Shown piece by piece: positions 24,241-24,515 of a DNA stretch of 24,515 nucleotides. The stretch spans positions 1-24,515 of the forward strand of contig JAFGNQ010000289.1 of the NCBI GenBank assembly GCA_016926925.1, written 5' to 3'. This DNA comes from Candidatus Aminicenantota bacterium (GTDB lineage Bacteria > Acidobacteriota > Aminicenantia > Aminicenantales > Aminicenantaceae). The first letter of the stretch is position 1; each line of letters opens with the position of its first letter. A model generated the notes under the pieces. The model saw nothing but the letters and a program-made list of their open reading frames with translations, did no database searches and had not been told where the DNA came from. Made by a program: the position numbers and the translations under genes.

Positions 24241-24515
24241 ATGGATTCTAAAAGAAATATAGTGATATTTCTGAGTGCTTGTTGCCTCTTGTGCGTTTTC
24301 ATTTTGTCCGTCCAAGGTGAGGAAATAAACGAACGGGAGGCCATGTACTACCGTTACATGGGTTTTGTTTCGAAGATAAAAGGTGGGTCCATCCAGCCGC
24401 ACTGGATGGAGGACGGCACCTGCTTCTGGTATGCGGAGGATTTTCCTGACAAAACCGTGATCTACAAAGTCGATCCCAATGCCGGCACAAAGGAACCGTT
24501 GTTCGATGCCGTCAG
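24241..24515 (+). CDS. Secreted S9 peptidase, N-terminal part (S9-3, cut by window end)
   Basis: The first 91 codons are present. ATG at 24241 follows AGGAG by six bases. A signal peptide (about 1-26) leads into EREAMYYRYMGF, QPHWMEDG and FWYAED, which are nearly the same as the start of the S9 peptidase just upstream. It is therefore a tandem duplicate of that gene. The catalytic domain lies beyond the window. The gap of 116 bp to the previous gene has no terminator, so the two are probably co-transcribed. Confidence 0.85.
   Translation, partial: MDSKRNIVIFLSACCLLCVFILSVQGEEINEREAMYYRYMGFVSKIKGGSIQPHWMEDGTCFWYAEDFPDKTVIYKVDPNAGTKEPLFDAV

Noticed and set aside
1..24515. CRISPR array, prophage or replication origin
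   Set aside because: No regularly spaced direct repeats, phage genes or clustered DnaA-box-like sites were seen on reading through.

Overview
The window looks like a bacterial chromosome from an anaerobic, protein- and methyl-compound-using lineage. A large Oar-like TonB-dependent receptor with an N-terminal carboxypeptidase-regulatory-like domain shows a diderm cell. Several secreted S9 peptidases, a C69 dipeptidase, and non-pyrrolysine MttB-superfamily methyltransferases with a corrinoid protein are consistent with an Acidobacteriota/Aminicenantes-like genome. That placement is an inference from gene content, not from a marker gene.

Layout. 1-1600: a tRNA-Arg(UCG), the C-terminal remnant of an IS200/IS605 transposase, and a run of small plus-strand genes (a basic 53-residue ORF, a KhpA-like KH protein, a lysine-rich 35-residue protein). 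1600-4605, minus strand: an alpha-oxoamine synthase (AOS) and a first MttB-family methyltransferase, followed by an in-frame fragment of a 4Fe-4S ferredoxin-like protein. 4606-4936: a divergent intergenic region with a candidate promoter and a structured leader. 4937-9152, plus strand: corrinoid protein, a MetH-activation-domain protein, an MFS transporter and a second MttB protein. 9157-9235: an isolated 17-bp perfect inverted repeat. 9283-14323: a DPP-IV-like S9 peptidase, a C69 dipeptidase and an M24 Xaa-Pro-type peptidase. 14489-16607: an APC permease and an enoyl-CoA hydratase-family protein. 16937-19996: the TonB-dependent receptor, closed by a strong terminator. 20243-24515: a third MttB protein (close paralogue of the second) and two tandem S9 peptidases, the last cut by the window edge.

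How it may work together (inference). An outer-membrane receptor, secreted peptidases and two inner-membrane carriers would deliver peptides, amino acids or betaine-like N-methylated compounds. The MttB proteins would move a methyl group to the single corrinoid protein, kept active by the MetH-activation-domain protein. The second enzyme, methylcorrinoid:tetrahydrofolate methyltransferase, is not in the window. The most striking pattern is that an MttB gene is followed directly by an S9 prolyl-type peptidase twice (MttB2-S9; MttB3-S9-S9), with a Xaa-Pro peptidase nearby. This suggests a coupled pathway for N-methylated proline compounds or N-methylated peptides, which I have not seen described. 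The substrate cannot be read from the sequence.
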